The notes beneath the pieces are model-generated. The model worked only from the letters and a program-made list of their open reading frames with translations. It was not told the DNA's origin and ran no database searches. From positions 1 to 64,000 of the forward strand of contig SCOE01000003.1 in NCBI GenBank assembly GCA_005503065.1: 64,000 nucleotides of DNA, given 5' to 3'. This stretch comes from Comamonadaceae bacterium ALPHA2B (lineage in GTDB: Bacteria > Pseudomonadota > Gammaproteobacteria > Burkholderiales > Burkholderiaceae_C). A program made the position numbers and the translations under genes. Positions 61,809 through 64,000 of the stretch are shown in pieces. Within the stretch, counting starts at the first letter, position 1. Each line of letters starts with the position of its first letter.

Positions 61809-63038
61809 TCAGGCCTGCTCGAACAGCAGCACGGCGTTGCTGCCGCCGAAGGCGAAAGAGCTGCTCACTGCGGCCGCGAGTGCAGGGGCCGCCTCGCCCT
61901 GGGCGCCCACGAGGTTCAGCTGGCAGGCCGGATCGACCGCGGCGCAGTGCGCGTTGGGCGGCAACTGCCGCTGCTGCAGCGCCAGGATGGTGATCACGGC
62001 TTCCAGCGCGCCGGCCGCGCCCAGCAGGTGGCCGTGCAGCGCCTTGGTCGAGCTGACCTTGAGCCCCTCGAGCGCATCGCCCCACACCAGCGCCAGCGCG
62101 TCGCGCTCGATCGGGTCGCCGATCTTGGTCGCCGTGCCGTGGGCGTTGCAGTAGCCGACGTCCTGGGGCTGCAGGCCGGCCATCGCCAGCGCCGCGCGCA
62201 ACGCCCGCGCCTGGCCCGGGGCATCGGGCTTGGTGAGGTGCGTGGCGTCGCAGCTGTGGCCCCAGCCGGAGAGCAGCGCGTAACGCCTGGCCTGCCGCGC
62301 ACGCGCGCGCTCCTCGGACTCGACCACGAGGAAGGCGGCGCCCTCGCCCAGCGCGAAGCCGCTGCGGTCGGCGGCGAAGGGCTTCACCGCCGTGGCCGCC
62401 GCCGGCGCGTCGCCTGCCGGGAACGCCGCCAGCGTCTGCATGGCCTGCCAGGCCATCACCACGCCGGGCACGATGAGCGATTCGGCGCCGCCGGCGATGG
62501 CCACGTCGACCTCGCCGCGCGCCACGGCCTTGGCGGCCTCGGCGATCGCGACGGCCGACGAGGAGCAGGCCACGGAATAGGTGAAGACGGGGCCCTGTGC
62601 CCGCTGGCGCATGGCGACCTGCGAGGCCGGCGCGTTGGGCATGAAGGCCGGGATGGTGAGCGGCGGCACGCGGCCGCCCGCCGTGGCCATGCCACCGCGG
62701 TAGGCGGCCTCGAGGGCCGTGGCCCCGCCCATGCCGCAGCCGCCGAAGACGCCGAGCCGCTCGGGGTCGACATCGAGCGCGCCGGCGTCCTTGACGGCGA
62801 AGTCGGCCGCCGCCACGGCCATCTGGCTCACGCGGTCGACGCCGGCCAGCTGCAGCTTGGTGAACCAGCGGCTCTCGTCGAAGTCGATGGTGGCCGCCGC
62901 GGCCGGCTTGGCCAGTTCGGGAAAGATGGGCTTGAGTGCCGATGCGCCGCGCATCAGCGCCGCGAACATGGCCTGCGGGTCCTCGCCGTGGGGCGAGACG
63001 ACGCCCAGGCCGGTGACCGCAACCCGCACTTCGGCCAT
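61809..63038 (-). CDS. Beta-ketoacyl-ACP synthase
   Basis: A 409-residue FabF-like ketosynthase. The catalytic triad is complete: Cys158 (YSVACSSSAVAIA), His300 (CNAHGTAT) and His337 (STKALHGHLLGAAG, with Lys332). Start ATG 63038 overlaps the ACP stop by one base, so the pair is coupled. No acyltransferase, ketoreductase or dehydratase gene is within the window, suggesting an accessory condensation system rather than core fatty acid synthesis. Confidence 0.9.
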   Translation of the reverse strand: MAEVRVAVTGLGVVSPHGEDPQAMFAALMRGASALKPIFPELAKPAAAATIDFDESRWFTKLQLAGVDRVSQMAVAAADFAVKDAGALDVDPERLGVFGGCGMGGATALEAAYRGGMATAGGRVPPLTIPAFMPNAPASQVAMRQRAQGPVFTYSVACSSSAVAIAEAAKAVARGEVDVAIAGGAESLIVPGVVMAWQAMQTLAAFPAGDAPAAATAVKPFAADRSGFALGEGAAFLVVESEERARARQARRYALLSGWGHSCDATHLTKPDAPGQARALRAALAMAGLQPQDVGYCNAHGTATKIGDPIERDALALVWGDALEGLKVSSTKALHGHLLGAAGALEAVITILALQQRQLPPNAHCAAVDPACQLNLVGAQGEAAPALAAAVSSSFAFGGSNAVLLFEQA

Positions 63039-63307
63039 CAGGCGGCGGGCTGTTGCTGCTGTTCGGCCGAGGCGGCGGCCTCGGCGCGCACGCGGTCGAC
63101 GACGGCGGCCAGGCCGGCCAGCGTCTCGATGCTCGGGTCGGGGTCGGGCATGGAGATCTTGAAGCGGTCCTCGATCTCGAACAGGAATTCGACGATGGCC
63201 AGCGAATCGAAGCCCTTGTCGCGCATGGACTCGTTCGGGTCCAGCGTGGCCGGGTCGATGCCGTACTTCTCCTGGATCAGGTCCTGCAATTCCTTCAGCG
63301 AACTCAT
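63038..63307 (-). CDS. Acyl carrier protein
   Basis: An 89-residue carrier protein. The phosphopantetheine site is Ser35 in RDKGFDSLAIVEFLFEIEDRF; helix I is LKELQDLIQEKYGIDPATL. The tail (AEAAASAEQQQQPAA) is low-complexity and longer than in AcpP. It is the dedicated partner of the coupled ketosynthase. ATG 63307 is chosen because upstream in-frame sequence is not ACP-like. Confidence 0.9.
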   Translation of the reverse strand: MSSLKELQDLIQEKYGIDPATLDPNESMRDKGFDSLAIVEFLFEIEDRFKISMPDPDPSIETLAGLAAVVDRVRAEAAASAEQQQQPAA

Positions 63308-63416
63308 GTGTGCGGGGTCCGTCCTCGTCGCGGCCCGGCGCCGCAGGGGGTCGCCGGCCGGGCCCATTCGTCTGTGATGTGTCGACCTGCCGGCAACAAG
63401 GGCGTACGCCCGCAGG

Positions 63417-63998
63417 TCACTGTCGGCTCATGATAGCCGTTCGAGGTGCCGCAACAGGGCCTGGCCGTTCGGCCGGGCGCCAGCGCAGCGAGGCCGCCGC
63501 GAACACACCGCCGAGGGCCGCACCGGCCAGCACATCGAGCGCCACGTGCTGCTTGACGGCCAGCGTCGACCAGGCGATGGCCAGGAACCAGGCGACATTG
63601 CCGAGCCGCAGCCACGCCGGCGCCCCGGCGCGGCGCAGGAGATGCTCCACCCACAGGACGGTGAAGGCCGAGATGGCCACGTGCATCGACGGGCAGGCAT
63701 TGCCGGCGGCGTCGATGCCCTGCAGCAGCGCGAAGCCCGGGGCCGTGGGATCGACCGGCATGGGTGGGATCTGGGTCGGCCAGAAGTGGAAGATGCCCAG
63801 GCCCACGGCGCACAGGGCGGCCGCCCACAGGCCATAGACGAGCAGCGGCCGGAAGCCCCGTTGCAGCCCCGGTGCGATGCCCACGTACAGCCACAGCGAC
63901 AGGTAGGGCACCAGCGCCGCGGGCTGGAAGGGCACCCACTGATCCACCCAGGTCAGCGGCATCACCGTCACCGGGTACGCCGGGTGGCGCAGCATGTG
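63417..63998 (-). CDS. PAP2 superfamily phosphatase (5' partial)
   Basis: A membrane PAP2-type phosphatase, at least 193 residues. Motifs two and three are CPSMHVAISAFTVLWVEH and AWSTLAVKQHVALDVLAGAALG; motif one is less clear. About five hydrophobic helices are visible. The frame is open to the window edge, and the segment HPAYPVTVMPLTWVDQWVPFQP is normally internal in relatives, so the Met at 63995 is probably not the start. It may belong with the ketosynthase/ACP pair downstream, possibly in lipid metabolism. Confidence 0.8.
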   Translation of the reverse strand, partial: HMLRHPAYPVTVMPLTWVDQWVPFQPAALVPYLSLWLYVGIAPGLQRGFRPLLVYGLWAAALCAVGLGIFHFWPTQIPPMPVDPTAPGFALLQGIDAAGNACPSMHVAISAFTVLWVEHLLRRAGAPAWLRLGNVAWFLAIAWSTLAVKQHVALDVLAGAALGGVFAAASLRWRPAERPGPVAAPRTAIMSRQ

Positions 63999-64000
63999 GA

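Overview
The window is GC-rich, densely packed chromosomal DNA from a betaproteobacterium. Protein families and gene order point to Burkholderiales, most likely Comamonadaceae close to Variovorax. Evidence for this is the aa3 oxidase locus with its CtaG, DUF2970 and small-assembly-protein set, the ComF/TrmL neighbourhood, two DUF4148 proteins, and abundant tripartite-tricarboxylate-type transport genes. I see no tRNA, rRNA, insertion sequence, integrase, phage gene or CRISPR array. No stretch over 300 bases lacks a gene.

Layout. 0-4 kb: the 3' part of ftsY, an FHA protein, a DUF962 membrane protein, rpoH behind a perfect CIRCE operator, and an AlkC-like HEAT-repeat protein. 4-14 kb, mostly minus strand: the cytochrome aa3 oxidase and its assembly factors (CtaC, CtaD, a 36-aa assembly protein, CtaG, DUF2970, CtaE; then SURF1, a SCO-like CxxxC protein, heme A synthase CtaA, heme O synthase CtaB and a SCO1 lipoprotein). 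14-21 kb: housekeeping and accessory genes (BioC-like methyltransferase, ComF, TrmL, MaoC, an orphan ParA, a KefF/KefB potassium-efflux pair).

21-30 kb is a phenylpropanoid (ferulate/p-coumarate type) island: an amidohydrolase diverges from enoyl-CoA hydratase, feruloyl-CoA synthase, short-chain dehydrogenase, tripartite-type binding protein, tannase/feruloyl-esterase lipoprotein, acyl-CoA dehydrogenase and a MarR regulator. The composition matches a beta-oxidative, hydrolytically deacetylating side-chain route rather than the simple Fcs/Ech route. 30-34 kb holds a three-gene unit I do not recognise as a described system (large soluble protein, zinc-ribbon membrane protein, orphan TAXI receptor), with a shared C-terminal cysteine motif on two of its products. 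34-37 kb is a gentisate ring-cleavage operon under a LysR regulator.

37-53 kb is rich in signalling: a GAF protein, a Crp/Fnr regulator divergent from a membrane/ferredoxin/adenylate-cyclase fusion, a DctP-like receptor four bases from a membrane PAS-GGDEF-EAL protein, a split GGDEF plus EAL pair, and an orphan GspE-type ATPase. 53-58 kb: TctA/TctB permease without its binding protein, a mu-crystallin-family dehydrogenase, and an Lrp/LysE pair. 58-61 kb: pcaI, pcaJ and pcaF divergent from a PcaR-like IclR regulator, completing the beta-ketoadipate route that would take products of the ferulate island. 61-64 kb: a ketosynthase, acyl carrier protein, DUF4189 protein and the start of a PAP2 phosphatase cut by the window end.

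At least three families of short intergenic palindromic repeats are scattered through the window, and two genes take their stop codon from one of them. Both window ends cut a gene; the left end carries a striking fold-back repeat inside ftsY.
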